Assembly (NCBI GenBank): GCA_963746185.1
Contig: CAVVAE010000001.1
Location: forward strand, 186,001 to 250,000
Source of the DNA: CAVVAE01 sp963746185
Lineage (GTDB): Bacteria; Actinomycetota; Actinomycetes; Propionibacteriales; Nocardioidaceae
Reading direction: 5' to 3'
DNA: 64,000 nt
The position numbers and the translations under genes are program-made. The number at the start of each line of letters is the position of its first letter. Position 1 is the stretch's first letter. Positions 32,195 to 41,005 of this stretch are shown one piece after another. The notes below the pieces were generated by a model that did no database searches, was not told the origin of the DNA, and saw nothing but the letters and a program-made list of their open reading frames with translations.

Positions 32195-34150
32195 GTGGCG
32201 CAGCGACCACCGCGCGGCGGGGGAAAGCCCGCGCGGAAACCCGCGAAGAAGGCCGCGAAACGGCCGACTGCCGCTGCACCGCGCTCGCGTGCTGCTGGTG
32301 CCAAGCGCCCGGCGGCCAGCAAGAAGAAGGCCGCCAGTTCATCGCGTCGTACTGCCTCGCCGTCGAGACCGACAGCGCGCCGGATGCGCTCTCGTCTCAG
32401 GCGCGCTCCACGTCGGGTGCGTCTCACCACGGGACCGTTCCGGCTCTGGAGTGCGTTTTGCGTCGTTGCCTTCGTGCTGTCGTTGTTTGCGGCCAGGCTG
32501 ATCCAGCTGCAGGGGATCGATGAGAACGACTACGCAGCCATGGCGGCTTCGAAGGGCGCCAAGACGGTGACGATCGAAGCCCCGCGCGCACCGATCTATG
32601 ACCGCAACGGCGTTGCACTTGCCCAGACGATCGACGCGTCCAAGCTCGTCGCTGACCCGACGGACGCGCACGACGACGCGGCGCAGATCGCAGTCGTCCT
32701 CCACCAACAGCTTGGCCTCGACTACATCGATGCGCTCGCCAAGCTGCGCAAGACGAGCACGCGGTACGTTGAGCTGGCCCGTCACGTCAAGCCCGAGCTC
32801 GCGGCCGCCGTCGTACGCCAGATTCAGAAGGCCGGCTACCCAGGGGTCTACGCCACGGATGACACCTCGCGGATCTACCCAGGAGGCAACGTCGCAGCGA
32901 ACCTCATCGGCTTCGTCAACGCCGAGGGTAAGGGTGGCGCCGGATTCGAGTCAGCACTCGAGCAGACGTTGGCTGGCGTCGACGGTTCGGCCACCTTCGA
33001 GATGGCCGACGGTCAGCAACTGCCGTTGGCCGACAGCACCATCGTGGCGCCCAAGGAGGGCACCGGTGTCCGACTGACGATCGACCGCGATCTCCAGTAT
33101 CTCGCGCAGCAACGCCTCGCCGACGCGGTCAAGCAGGTAGGCGGCACGTCGGGGTATGCCGTGGTGATGGACGTCAAGACCGGTCAGCTGCTCGCTCTGG
33201 CGGACACCCCGACGTTCGACCCGAACCGACGTGAGCTGTTCCCGCGAGAGACGTACGGGTCCGAGGCATTGCAGGACGTGTATGAGCCGGGAAGCGTCGA
33301 GAAAGTGTTGACGTTTGCGAGTCTCATCGATGCTGGTTACGTCACTCCTCGCACCCGCATCTCCGTACCGTCGGTGCTCCCTCGCGCCAACGACGAGACG
33401 ATTCACGACTACTTCTCTCACGGCATGCTGCATCTGACAGCGACGGGTGTAGTCGCCAAGTCGTCCAACATCGGAACCGTGCTCGCGGCGCAGAAGATGC
33501 GGGACGGTGAGCTCTATCGCTACCTGCGAGGCTTCGGCCTTGGCAGCCGTACCGGTGTGGGACTCAACGGCGAATCGCCTGGTCTGTTTCCGAAGCCGCA
33601 GGACTGGTTGCCGATCACCCATGACACGATCGCGTTTGGCCAGGGGATGTCCGTGAACGCGGTGCAGATGGCAGCAGCGATCGCCACCATCGCGAACGGC
33701 GGGACGTACGTGCAGCCCTCACTCATCGAGTCCTACGTCGACTCGCACGGCGACGTGACGCCGGCCGATCCGCCCACCGAGCGCCGGGTGGTCAGCGAGA
33801 AGACCGCCAAGCAGGTGGCTCTGATGATGGAGGCCGTCACTGGGCCGGACGGTACGGCTCCGAGCGCCAACATCAACGGCTATCGGGTTGCGGGGAAGAC
33901 CGGAACGGCGCAGCGCGTCGAAGAGTCATGCTCGTGCTACGACGGATCGTTCACGGTGTCCTTCGCGGGATTCGCCCCAGCCGATGACCCTCGGTTCGTC
34001 GTGTACGTCGTCGTCCAGCAGCCCAAGGACGGCGGCGGTGGTGGTACGACGGGGGGTCCTGTTTTCCATGACCTGATGGCCGCCACGTTGCAGAAGTTCG
34101 GCGTTCCTCCCACCGGTCGACACTCACCCGCCCTGCCGGTGGAGTGGTGA
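32195..34150 (+). CDS. ftsI: Division-specific penicillin-binding protein (FtsI / PBP3 class B)
   Basis: 651 residues from GTG 32195 behind GGAGGGA. It cross-links septal peptidoglycan with FtsW. The N-terminus is unusual in being strongly basic and Ala/Lys/Arg-rich (about 1-75), followed by one membrane helix (FRLWSAFCVVAFVLSLFAARLI). The dimerisation domain follows (APIYDRNGVALAQTI). The transpeptidase motifs are SVEK with Ser367 and Lys370, SSN at 423-425, and KTG at 568-570. The start is only 48 bases after ftsL. Confidence 0.95.
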   Translation: MAQRPPRGGGKPARKPAKKAAKRPTAAAPRSRAAGAKRPAASKKKAASSSRRTASPSRPTARRMRSRLRRAPRRVRLTTGPFRLWSAFCVVAFVLSLFAARLIQLQGIDENDYAAMAASKGAKTVTIEAPRAPIYDRNGVALAQTIDASKLVADPTDAHDDAAQIAVVLHQQLGLDYIDALAKLRKTSTRYVELARHVKPELAAAVVRQIQKAGYPGVYATDDTSRIYPGGNVAANLIGFVNAEGKGGAGFESALEQTLAGVDGSATFEMADGQQLPLADSTIVAPKEGTGVRLTIDRDLQYLAQQRLADAVKQVGGTSGYAVVMDVKTGQLLALADTPTFDPNRRELFPRETYGSEALQDVYEPGSVEKVLTFASLIDAGYVTPRTRISVPSVLPRANDETIHDYFSHGMLHLTATGVVAKSSNIGTVLAAQKMRDGELYRYLRGFGLGSRTGVGLNGESPGLFPKPQDWLPITHDTIAFGQGMSVNAVQMAAAIATIANGGTYVQPSLIESYVDSHGDVTPADPPTERRVVSEKTAKQVALMMEAVTGPDGTAPSANINGYRVAGKTGTAQRVEESCSCYDGSFTVSFAGFAPADDPRFVVYVVVQQPKDGGGGGTTGGPVFHDLMAATLQKFGVPPTGRHSPALPVEW

Positions 34151-34158
34151 GACGTCGG

Positions 34159-34164
34159 TAGCCT
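34159..34164 (+). promoter_or_regulatory. -10 element TAGCCT of a possible leaderless promoter for murE
   Basis: TAGCCT, 6 bases, then the GTG at 34171. It starts 9 bases after the ftsI stop codon. If active it would let murE and the genes after it be transcribed apart from mraZ control. Confidence 0.45.
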
Positions 34165-34170
34165 CGCCCT

Positions 34171-35724
34171 GTGCCGTCAGCTGAGTTCTCACCCTCGAGC
34201 GCGCCAACGCGTCCGACGCGCACTGACCCTGTGGGGCTGGGCGAAATCGCCAGGCATCTCGCGGTTGCGACGCCCGAAGGTCCGTCGGCATCCGGATGGG
34301 TCACCGGCGTCACGCAGTCTTCGCACACGGTCCGACCTGGGGACCTCTACGTAGCCCTCCCCGGTGAGCGAACGCACGGCGCGCGGTTTGCGCGTGCAGC
34401 CGCGGAGGCGGGTGCCGTGGCCTGCCTCACGGATGCCGAGGGCGCAGACCTGGCCGCGGACAGCGGTCTGCCGACACTCGTTGTCCCGGCCCCGCGCAGC
34501 GTGCTCGGGTCGGTCGCGTCACTGGTCTACGGCCATCCGTCGCGTGACGTGACTCTGATCGGCGTCACCGGAACGCAGGGCAAGACCACCGTCACCCAGC
34601 TTATCAACGCCGGGCTCGCCGGACCTGGTCGTCGTACGGCTGTCATCGGCACGATGGGGACGTGGATCGACGGCCGCCCGGTGAAGAGCGCCCTGACGAC
34701 GCCCGAGGCTCCCGACCTCCACGCGCTCTTCGCGGTCATGCGCGAGCTCGATGTCGACGTGTGTGCGATGGAGGTGTCGAGCCACGCGATCGTGATGGGG
34801 AGAGTGGACGGGGTGGTCTTCGACTTGGCCGTCTTCACGAACTTTGGGCGCGACCACCTCGACTTCCATGCCAGCGTCGACGACTACTTTGCCGCCAAGG
34901 CGCAGCTCTTCACACCCGAGCGAGCGAAGCGCGCATTGCTGAACGCCGACGACATGTACGTCGCTCAGCTGGTGACGAGTGCGCAGATCCCGAGTCACAC
35001 GTTCTCCGTGGCGAGTCGCGACGCGGACTGGCGGTGCAGCGACGTCGCGGCGACCCAGAACGGTTCGACCTTCACCGTCGACGGGCCCGATGAGCTGCAC
35101 CTGTCCACCAGCGTCGGTCTGGCAGGGTCGTTCAACGTGATGAACGCGCTGACCGCATTGGCCAGCATTGGTGAAGTAGGTGCAGACGTGGCCGCCGCCG
35201 CTGCCCGGATCGCTGCCGTGCCGGCCGTGCCCGGCCGGATGGAGCGGGTCGATGCCGGCCAGGACTTCACCGTGATCGTGGACTACGCGCACAAGCCCGA
35301 TGCCGTCACCGCAACGCTGGAAGCACTGCGCCCGGTGACCCCCGGGCGCCTCGTCATCGTGATCGGTGCGGGAGGCGATCGTGACCAGGGCAAGCGCCAG
35401 CTGATGGGGGAGATTGCCGCGAGGATGTCCAACGTCGTCATCGTCACGGACGACAATCCGCGCAGTGAGGATCCGGCAGCCATCCGAGCCGAGGTGGTCA
35501 CCGGAGCGAAGGCTGCGTCGGGAGAAGCGACGATTATCGAGATTGGCGACCGCGAGCAGGCCATCGCGCGCGCACTCGTCGAGGCGACGGAAGGCGACAC
35601 GATTCTGATCGCGGGCAAGGGACACGAGACCGGTCAGGAGGTCGCTGGGGAGTTGCTTCCGTTCGATGACCGTGAGGTAGCGCGCGCCGTGCTGGCGTCT
35701 CTGCAGTCTGGAGCAGACCGTTGA
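34171..35724 (+). CDS. murE: UDP-N-acetylmuramoyl-tripeptide synthetase MurE
   Basis: 517 residues. It adds the third residue (a diaminopimelate isomer) to UDP-MurNAc-L-Ala-D-Glu using ATP. The P-loop is GVTGTQGKTTVTQLI, with Gln where Asn or Ser is usual. The carbamylated-Lys region and FTNFGRDHLDFHASVDDYFAAKAQLF match the family. The motif DDNPRSEDP contacts the diaminopimelate carboxylate in characterised enzymes; LL versus meso isomer cannot be settled from it. GTG start 6 bases after TAGCCT and without a ribosome site. The 3' end overlaps murF. Confidence 0.95.
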   Translation: MPSAEFSPSSAPTRPTRTDPVGLGEIARHLAVATPEGPSASGWVTGVTQSSHTVRPGDLYVALPGERTHGARFARAAAEAGAVACLTDAEGADLAADSGLPTLVVPAPRSVLGSVASLVYGHPSRDVTLIGVTGTQGKTTVTQLINAGLAGPGRRTAVIGTMGTWIDGRPVKSALTTPEAPDLHALFAVMRELDVDVCAMEVSSHAIVMGRVDGVVFDLAVFTNFGRDHLDFHASVDDYFAAKAQLFTPERAKRALLNADDMYVAQLVTSAQIPSHTFSVASRDADWRCSDVAATQNGSTFTVDGPDELHLSTSVGLAGSFNVMNALTALASIGEVGADVAAAAARIAAVPAVPGRMERVDAGQDFTVIVDYAHKPDAVTATLEALRPVTPGRLVIVIGAGGDRDQGKRQLMGEIAARMSNVVIVTDDNPRSEDPAAIRAEVVTGAKAASGEATIIEIGDREQAIARALVEATEGDTILIAGKGHETGQEVAGELLPFDDREVARAVLASLQSGADR

Positions 35725-37145
35725 TCCCGATGACCTTGGCTCAAGTGGCCGCCGCTGTTGGTGGTGAGCTGCACGACACCGGACCGGACGACATCGTCAT
35801 CTCCCGCGATGCTTTCGTCGACTCGCGTCAGGTGGTCGAGGGCGGACTGTTCGTTGCCGTTCCTGGCGAACGAGTCGACGGTCACGAGTACGCCGCGCAG
35901 GCTGTCTCGGACGGTGCGGCTGCCGCCCTGGTGACGCGACCCGTCGGAGTCCCAGCCGTCGTGGTCGACGACTCGGTCGCCGCGTTGGGGCGGTTGGCCC
36001 ACCACGTGCTCGAGAGCCTTCCGTTGCTACGCGTCATCGGAATCACCGGTTCGCAGGGCAAGACGAGCACCAAGGACATCCTCGCGCAACTCCTCGAGCG
36101 CACCGGCCCGACGATTGCACCCACCGGCTCGCTCAACAACGAGATCGGGGTTCCACTCACAGCTCTTCGTGTCCAGGCCAATACGGCGTACCTCCTCAGC
36201 GAGATGGGCGCACGAGGTCGCGGCCACATCAGCTACCTGACAACGATGGTGAAGCCCACCGTGGGCGTCGTCCTCAACGTCGGACTGGCGCATCTCGGTG
36301 AGTTCGGCACCAAGCAAGACATCGCGGCAGCCAAGGGCGAGCTCGTGGAAGCACTTCCGCGCGACGGTCTTGCCGTGCTCAACGCTGACGACCAGCTTGT
36401 CGCCGTCATGCGTGACCGGACAGCGGCTCGCGTCGTGACGTTCGGAAGCGAGAGCGACGCCGACGTGCGGGTGGGCTCCGTGCAACTCGACGAACAGGGG
36501 CAACCCGGCTTCACCCTCAGCACGGGTGCCGACGAAGCCGACATCCAGCTTTCGCTGGTGGGGGCACACCAGGCCGGGAACGCCGCTGCCGCCGCTGCGG
36601 TCGCCATCGGGCTGGGCATGCCGTTCGCAGACGTGGTCGAGGGGCTGCGTGCTGTGCGGGTTCGGTCTCCCTGGCGGATGGAGGTCTCGCAGACCGAAGG
36701 TGGACTCACTGTCGTCAACGACGCGTACAACGCCAACCCCGACAGCATGCGGGCCGCCCTGACCTCGCTCGCCGAGCTCGGCCGTCGGCGGGGTAGACAG
36801 ACGCGAACGTTCGCCGTGCTCGGCGAGATGAGGGAACTTGGTGAGGCGAGCTCCGACGAGCACAACGCCATCGGACGATTCGCCGTGCAGCTGGGCGTCT
36901 CGCAACTCGTGGTCGTGGGAGACGAAGCCTCGCCGATTCATCAGGGGGCCCAACTCGAAGGGTTGCAAGACAACCAGTCCGTGTGCGTGCGCGACATCGA
37001 CGCAGCGATAGGTTTTCTGCGTGGCGCGGTGCGGCCGGGTGACGTGGTTCTTGTGAAAGCATCGCGGGCAGCCGGGCTCGAGAACGTGGCCCAGGCGCTG
37101 ATCGACGGTACGGCGATCGAGGATGCGATGGAGGCTGACGGATGA
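35721..37145 (+). CDS. murF: UDP-N-acetylmuramoyl-tripeptide-D-alanyl-D-alanine ligase MurF
   Basis: 474 residues from TTG 35721. The TTG is preferred over the ATG at 35730 because GGAG lies 7 bases before it and it overlaps the murE stop. It adds D-Ala-D-Ala to complete the pentapeptide precursor. The P-loop is GITGSQGKTSTKDIL, again with Gln in place of the common Ser. FVDSRQVVEGGLFVAVPGERVDGHEYAAQA and the C-terminal NDAYNANPDSMRAAL are family signatures. It overlaps mraY by ATGA. Confidence 0.94.
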   Translation: MIPMTLAQVAAAVGGELHDTGPDDIVISRDAFVDSRQVVEGGLFVAVPGERVDGHEYAAQAVSDGAAAALVTRPVGVPAVVVDDSVAALGRLAHHVLESLPLLRVIGITGSQGKTSTKDILAQLLERTGPTIAPTGSLNNEIGVPLTALRVQANTAYLLSEMGARGRGHISYLTTMVKPTVGVVLNVGLAHLGEFGTKQDIAAAKGELVEALPRDGLAVLNADDQLVAVMRDRTAARVVTFGSESDADVRVGSVQLDEQGQPGFTLSTGADEADIQLSLVGAHQAGNAAAAAAVAIGLGMPFADVVEGLRAVRVRSPWRMEVSQTEGGLTVVNDAYNANPDSMRAALTSLAELGRRRGRQTRTFAVLGEMRELGEASSDEHNAIGRFAVQLGVSQLVVVGDEASPIHQGAQLEGLQDNQSVCVRDIDAAIGFLRGAVRPGDVVLVKASRAAGLENVAQALIDGTAIEDAMEADG

Positions 37146-38221
37146 GGGCGTTGCTGCTCGCCGGTGGACTCGGGCTGATCTGCACCCTCGTTGGAACCCG
37201 GTGGGCGATCTCGGTCATCACCACGTCGGGATACGGGCAGCCGATCCGCGAAGACGGACCGACGTCGCACCACACCAAGCGAGGCACGCCCACCATGGGT
37301 GGTCTCGTGGTCATCCTCGCGACGCTTGTCGGGTACTTCGGCGCCAAGCTGCTGACCGGCGACACCCCTTCGGCGTCGGCACTGCTGCTTCTCTTCCTCT
37401 TCGTCGGGCTCGGCGCGGTCGGCTTCGTCGACGACTACATCAAGGTCGTCAAGCAACGCAGTCTCGGTCTGCGCAGCAGGGCCAAGTTCGGTGGGCAGAC
37501 CGTGGTCGCGGTCATTTTCGGGTGGGCGAGCCTGCATTTCGAGGACGACCGGGGCAACGCCTTGGCCTCGCCCGCGATTTCGTTCATCAGGGTGGTCGAC
37601 TGGAAGATGCCAACGGTGCTGGTGATCATCTGGGTGCTCATCATGATCGCGGGTACGAGCAACGCCGTGAACCTCAGTGACGGCCTTGACGGTCTCGCAG
37701 TTGGCAGCTCGATGATGGTCTTCGGCGCTTACACACTTGTGGGCATTTGGCAGAACAACCAATTCTGCCGGATCACCCCCGGACCCCAGTGCTACAACGA
37801 GATCCGAGATCCGCTCGATCTCGCCGTCGTCGCCGCGGCCATCACGGGTGCCTGCTTCGGTTTCCTCTGGTGGAACGCGTCACCGGCCCAGATCATCATG
37901 GGGGACACGGGTTCGCTGTCCCTGGGCGGTGCGATGGCCGGCCTGGCCATCATGACCCGCACCGAGCTGTTGTTGATCGTCCTTGGCGGTCTGTTCGCGA
38001 TCATCACACTGTCGGTGATCATGCAGGTCAGCTATTTCAAGCTGACGAAGTGGCGCCTCGGAGTCGGACGACGGATCTTCAAGATGACTCCGCTTCAACA
38101 TCACTTCGAACTGCTCGGCTGGGCCGAGGTGACGATCGTGATTCGGTTCTGGATCGTGTGCGGCATCTGTGTGGCGACGGGTCTCGGGATCTTCTACGCC
38201 GAGTGGGTGTCAGGTGTATGA
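37142..38221 (+). CDS. mraY: Phospho-N-acetylmuramoyl-pentapeptide transferase MraY
   Basis: 359 residues, about ten membrane helices. It moves phospho-MurNAc-pentapeptide onto undecaprenyl phosphate to give lipid I. Signature segments are GQPIREDGPTSHHTKRGTPTMGGLV, the catalytic aspartates in FVDDYIKVVKQRSLGL, NAVNLSDGLDGLA, and MGDTGSLSLGGAMAGLAI; the HHHE-like motif appears as MTPLQHHFELLGWAE. It overlaps murF and murD by 4 bases at each end. Confidence 0.96.
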   Translation: MRALLLAGGLGLICTLVGTRWAISVITTSGYGQPIREDGPTSHHTKRGTPTMGGLVVILATLVGYFGAKLLTGDTPSASALLLLFLFVGLGAVGFVDDYIKVVKQRSLGLRSRAKFGGQTVVAVIFGWASLHFEDDRGNALASPAISFIRVVDWKMPTVLVIIWVLIMIAGTSNAVNLSDGLDGLAVGSSMMVFGAYTLVGIWQNNQFCRITPGPQCYNEIRDPLDLAVVAAAITGACFGFLWWNASPAQIIMGDTGSLSLGGAMAGLAIMTRTELLLIVLGGLFAIITLSVIMQVSYFKLTKWRLGVGRRIFKMTPLQHHFELLGWAEVTIVIRFWIVCGICVATGLGIFYAEWVSGV

Positions 38222-39678
38222 CGCCGGCGCGTGACACGTCTTGGCTCCCATTCGCCGTACGCACGTCGCCGTGGCACGAGCTCCGGGTTGTGGTCGCCGG
38301 ACTCGGGGTGTCTGGGTTCGCTGCGGCTGATGCGCTTCAGCATCTAGGCGCAAGCGTCATCGTCCTTGCCGACTCCGATGACGAGGGCGCACGCGACAAG
38401 GCCACGCTGCTGGAGATCCTCGGGGTCGATGTGCGTCTGGGTGCGGGATCGACCTCCGCGTTGCCTGAGGGCGTCGATCTCGTCGTCACATCACCTGGGT
38501 TGCCGCCATCGCAGCCACTGTTTGGCGCCGCAGTCGACCGAGGCATCCCGATCTGGGGCGACGTCGAGCTCGCATGGCGGTTGCGCAACCCGGAGCACGA
38601 GACGCCGTGGCTGTGTCTGACCGGCACCAACGGCAAGACGACGACCGTCCAGATGCTCGATGCCATGTTGCGGGCCGAGGGACTGATCAGTGTCGCGGGT
38701 GGCAATGTCGGCATCCCGATGTGCGAAGTGGTGATGAACCCCGAGCCGTACGACGTTGTCGCGGTGGAGCTGTCGTCGCACCAGCTGCACTGGATGGACT
38801 CGCTCTCGGCGCACTCTGCCGCGGTCTTGAACGTTGCTCCCGACCACCTCTCGTGGCACGGCGACCTTGATCGCTACAGCGCCGCCAAAGCGAAGATCTA
38901 CCACAACGCTCAGGTGGCTTGCGTCTACAACGTCGAAGACCCCGCCACCCAGCGGATGGTCGAGGAGGCAGACGTCATCGAGGGCGCCCGCGCGATCGGC
39001 TTCACTCTCGGCGTCCCGGCAGTCGGCATGCTGGGTGTGGTCGACGATGTACTGGCGGACCGAGCGTTCATCGAGGGACGTGACCGCAACGCCGCCGAGC
39101 TGGCCAAGGTGTCCGACGTACCGACCGGTGCCCCGCACAACGTCGCGAACGCCCTGGCCGCAGCAGCCCTTGCGCGCTCCTTTGGCGTCTCGGGCGCGGC
39201 CGTACGACGGGGGCTGCAGACGTTCTCGCTCGACAAGCACCGGATCGACGAGGTCGCCGTCGTCGGGGGAGTCCGGTACGTCGATGACTCCAAGGCGACC
39301 AACCCCCATGCGGCGCTGGCCTCGCTGCGCGCGTTCGACTCGGTGGTCTGGGTGGCAGGAGGTCTCGCCAAGGGCGCGACGTTCGACGACCTCGTCACGT
39401 CGGCATCGGACCGGTTGCGCGGCGCCGTCGTGCTCGGCGCCGACCGGCAGCTCATCGCCGACGCCCTCGCGCGACACGCCCCCGATGTCCGCGTGATCGA
39501 GGTGTCCGACACGGACACTGGTGTCATGGAGCGGGTCGTCAACGCCGCCACCAGCCTCGCCCGCGAGGGCGACACCGTGTTGCTGGCGCCGGCGTGCGCG
39601 TCCCAGGACCTGTTCGTGAGCTATGCCGAGCGCGGCGACGCCTTCGCCGCGGCCGTGCATCGGCTCAGCGGACACTGA
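38218..39678 (+). CDS. murD: UDP-N-acetylmuramoylalanine-D-glutamate ligase MurD
   Basis: 486 residues from ATG 38218 (ATGA overlap with mraY). It adds D-Glu to UDP-MurNAc-L-Ala. The N-terminal Rossmann region reads VVVAGLGVSGFAAADAL; the P-loop is CLTGTNGKTTTVQML; VAVELSSHQLHWM and NVAPDHLSWHGDLDRYSAAKAKIY are family motifs; the C-terminal domain begins HRIDEVAVVGGVRYVDDSKATNPHAAL. It is followed 80 bases later by ftsW. Confidence 0.95.
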   Translation: MTPARDTSWLPFAVRTSPWHELRVVVAGLGVSGFAAADALQHLGASVIVLADSDDEGARDKATLLEILGVDVRLGAGSTSALPEGVDLVVTSPGLPPSQPLFGAAVDRGIPIWGDVELAWRLRNPEHETPWLCLTGTNGKTTTVQMLDAMLRAEGLISVAGGNVGIPMCEVVMNPEPYDVVAVELSSHQLHWMDSLSAHSAAVLNVAPDHLSWHGDLDRYSAAKAKIYHNAQVACVYNVEDPATQRMVEEADVIEGARAIGFTLGVPAVGMLGVVDDVLADRAFIEGRDRNAAELAKVSDVPTGAPHNVANALAAAALARSFGVSGAAVRRGLQTFSLDKHRIDEVAVVGGVRYVDDSKATNPHAALASLRAFDSVVWVAGGLAKGATFDDLVTSASDRLRGAVVLGADRQLIADALARHAPDVRVIEVSDTDTGVMERVVNAATSLAREGDTVLLAPACASQDLFVSYAERGDAFAAAVHRLSGH

Positions 39679-39758
39679 GGCACGGTCCGTCGACCACCCG
39701 TCGGCCCGTGCCTGCTGGCGGCTCGGGAGGTGCGGGCCACGACTTGGGAAGGGCGGAC

Positions 39759-40994
39759 GTGGCCACAGCCACCGAGGGACGTGTGCGCGACGCGAGTGGC
39801 GACGGCCTGACGGCTTCGCTCAAACGCACGCTCGACAAGCCCCTGACGTCGTACCACTTGGTGCTCGGCGTTTCCGGTCTGTTGCTCACCCTCGGACTCT
39901 TGATGGTGCTGAGCGCGTCGAGTGTCTCGTCACTGCGCGAGTACGGCAGCTCCTACGCGATTTTCATGCGCCAGGCGATGTGGGTCGCGATCGGACTGCC
40001 GCTGGCCTGGGCCACGTCGCGATTGCCTCGAGGCGTCATCCGCGCACTGTCGTGGCCTGCGCTGCTGATCTCGATCGCGTTGATTGCCCTCACCTACGTG
40101 CCCGGCATCGGGGTGAAGGTCAATGGCAACCAGAACTGGATCTCGTTCGGCGGCCCGTTCCAGCTCCAACCTTCCGAGCTGGCGAAGCTTGCTCTGGTGC
40201 TGTGGATCGCCGACATCTATGCACGCAAGGGCCGGCTGCTCAACCAGTGGCGGCACCTGCTCATCCCGATGGTGCCCGCCTGCTTGGTCGTCGTGAGCCT
40301 GGTGGTCGGGCAAGGTGACCTCGGCACGGCCTTGGTGCTGTTCGCGATCATCCTGGGGATGTTGTGGGTGGTCGGTGCGCCGATGAAGTTGTTTGCCGGC
40401 ACCTTCCTGGTAATCGCTGTGGCGGCATTCGCCTTGGCGAGCACTCAGAAGGAACGCGTCGATCGGCTGACAGGCTTCCTCGACCCGATGGCTGACTACG
40501 GCGGAAGCGGGTGGCAGGCGAGCCACGGCTTCTTCGCCCTGGCCACGGGCGGACTGTGGGGTCGCGGCATCGGTGCGAGCAACCAGAAGTGGGGCGGCCT
40601 TCCCGAGGCACACACCGACTACATCTTCGCGATCATCGGCGAGGAGTTCGGGCTGTTCGGCACGATCGTGGTCCTGCTGCTCTTCGTGACGCTGGCGTAC
40701 GCCGGTGTGCGGATCGCCGCTCGCAGCAAGGACACGTTCATCCGCTACGCGTCTGCGGGCATCGTCGTCTGGCTGCTGGCACAGGCGATGATCAACATCG
40801 GTATGGTGCTCGGGCTGTTGCCGGTGATCGGCATCCCGCTCCCGCTCATCTCCTACGGAGGTTCGGCCTTGTTGCCGACACTTGTGGCGCTCGGTCTGCT
40901 GATGTCGTTCGCGCGCACCGAGCCCGGTGCAGCCGCAGCCCTGCGGGCCCGACGTCGTACGTCGCGTCGTGCCCTCGCCTCACGAGGACGATAG
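39759..40994 (+). CDS. ftsW: Peptidoglycan glycosyltransferase FtsW (SEDS family)
   Basis: 411 residues from the GTG at 39759, chosen for the GGGAAGGG ribosome site 5 bases upstream; the frame is open back into murD. It has about ten membrane helices. SEDS features are NGNQNWISFGGPFQLQPSELAKLALVLW, the invariant Asp loop VVGQGDLGTALVLF, GWQASHGFFALATGGLWGRGIGASNQKWGGLPEAHTDYIFAIIGEEFG, and LPLISYGGSALLPTL. It polymerises lipid II at the septum with FtsI. A basic C-terminal tail follows. Confidence 0.95.
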   Translation: MATATEGRVRDASGDGLTASLKRTLDKPLTSYHLVLGVSGLLLTLGLLMVLSASSVSSLREYGSSYAIFMRQAMWVAIGLPLAWATSRLPRGVIRALSWPALLISIALIALTYVPGIGVKVNGNQNWISFGGPFQLQPSELAKLALVLWIADIYARKGRLLNQWRHLLIPMVPACLVVVSLVVGQGDLGTALVLFAIILGMLWVVGAPMKLFAGTFLVIAVAAFALASTQKERVDRLTGFLDPMADYGGSGWQASHGFFALATGGLWGRGIGASNQKWGGLPEAHTDYIFAIIGEEFGLFGTIVVLLLFVTLAYAGVRIAARSKDTFIRYASAGIVVWLLAQAMINIGMVLGLLPVIGIPLPLISYGGSALLPTLVALGLLMSFARTEPGAAAALRARRRTSRRALASRGR

Positions 40995-41005
40995 GAATTC
41001 AGGCG

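Noticed and set aside
39594..39758. N-terminal extension of FtsW into murD
   Set aside because: Arg-rich sequence out of keeping with the family; GTG 39759 has a strong ribosome site.
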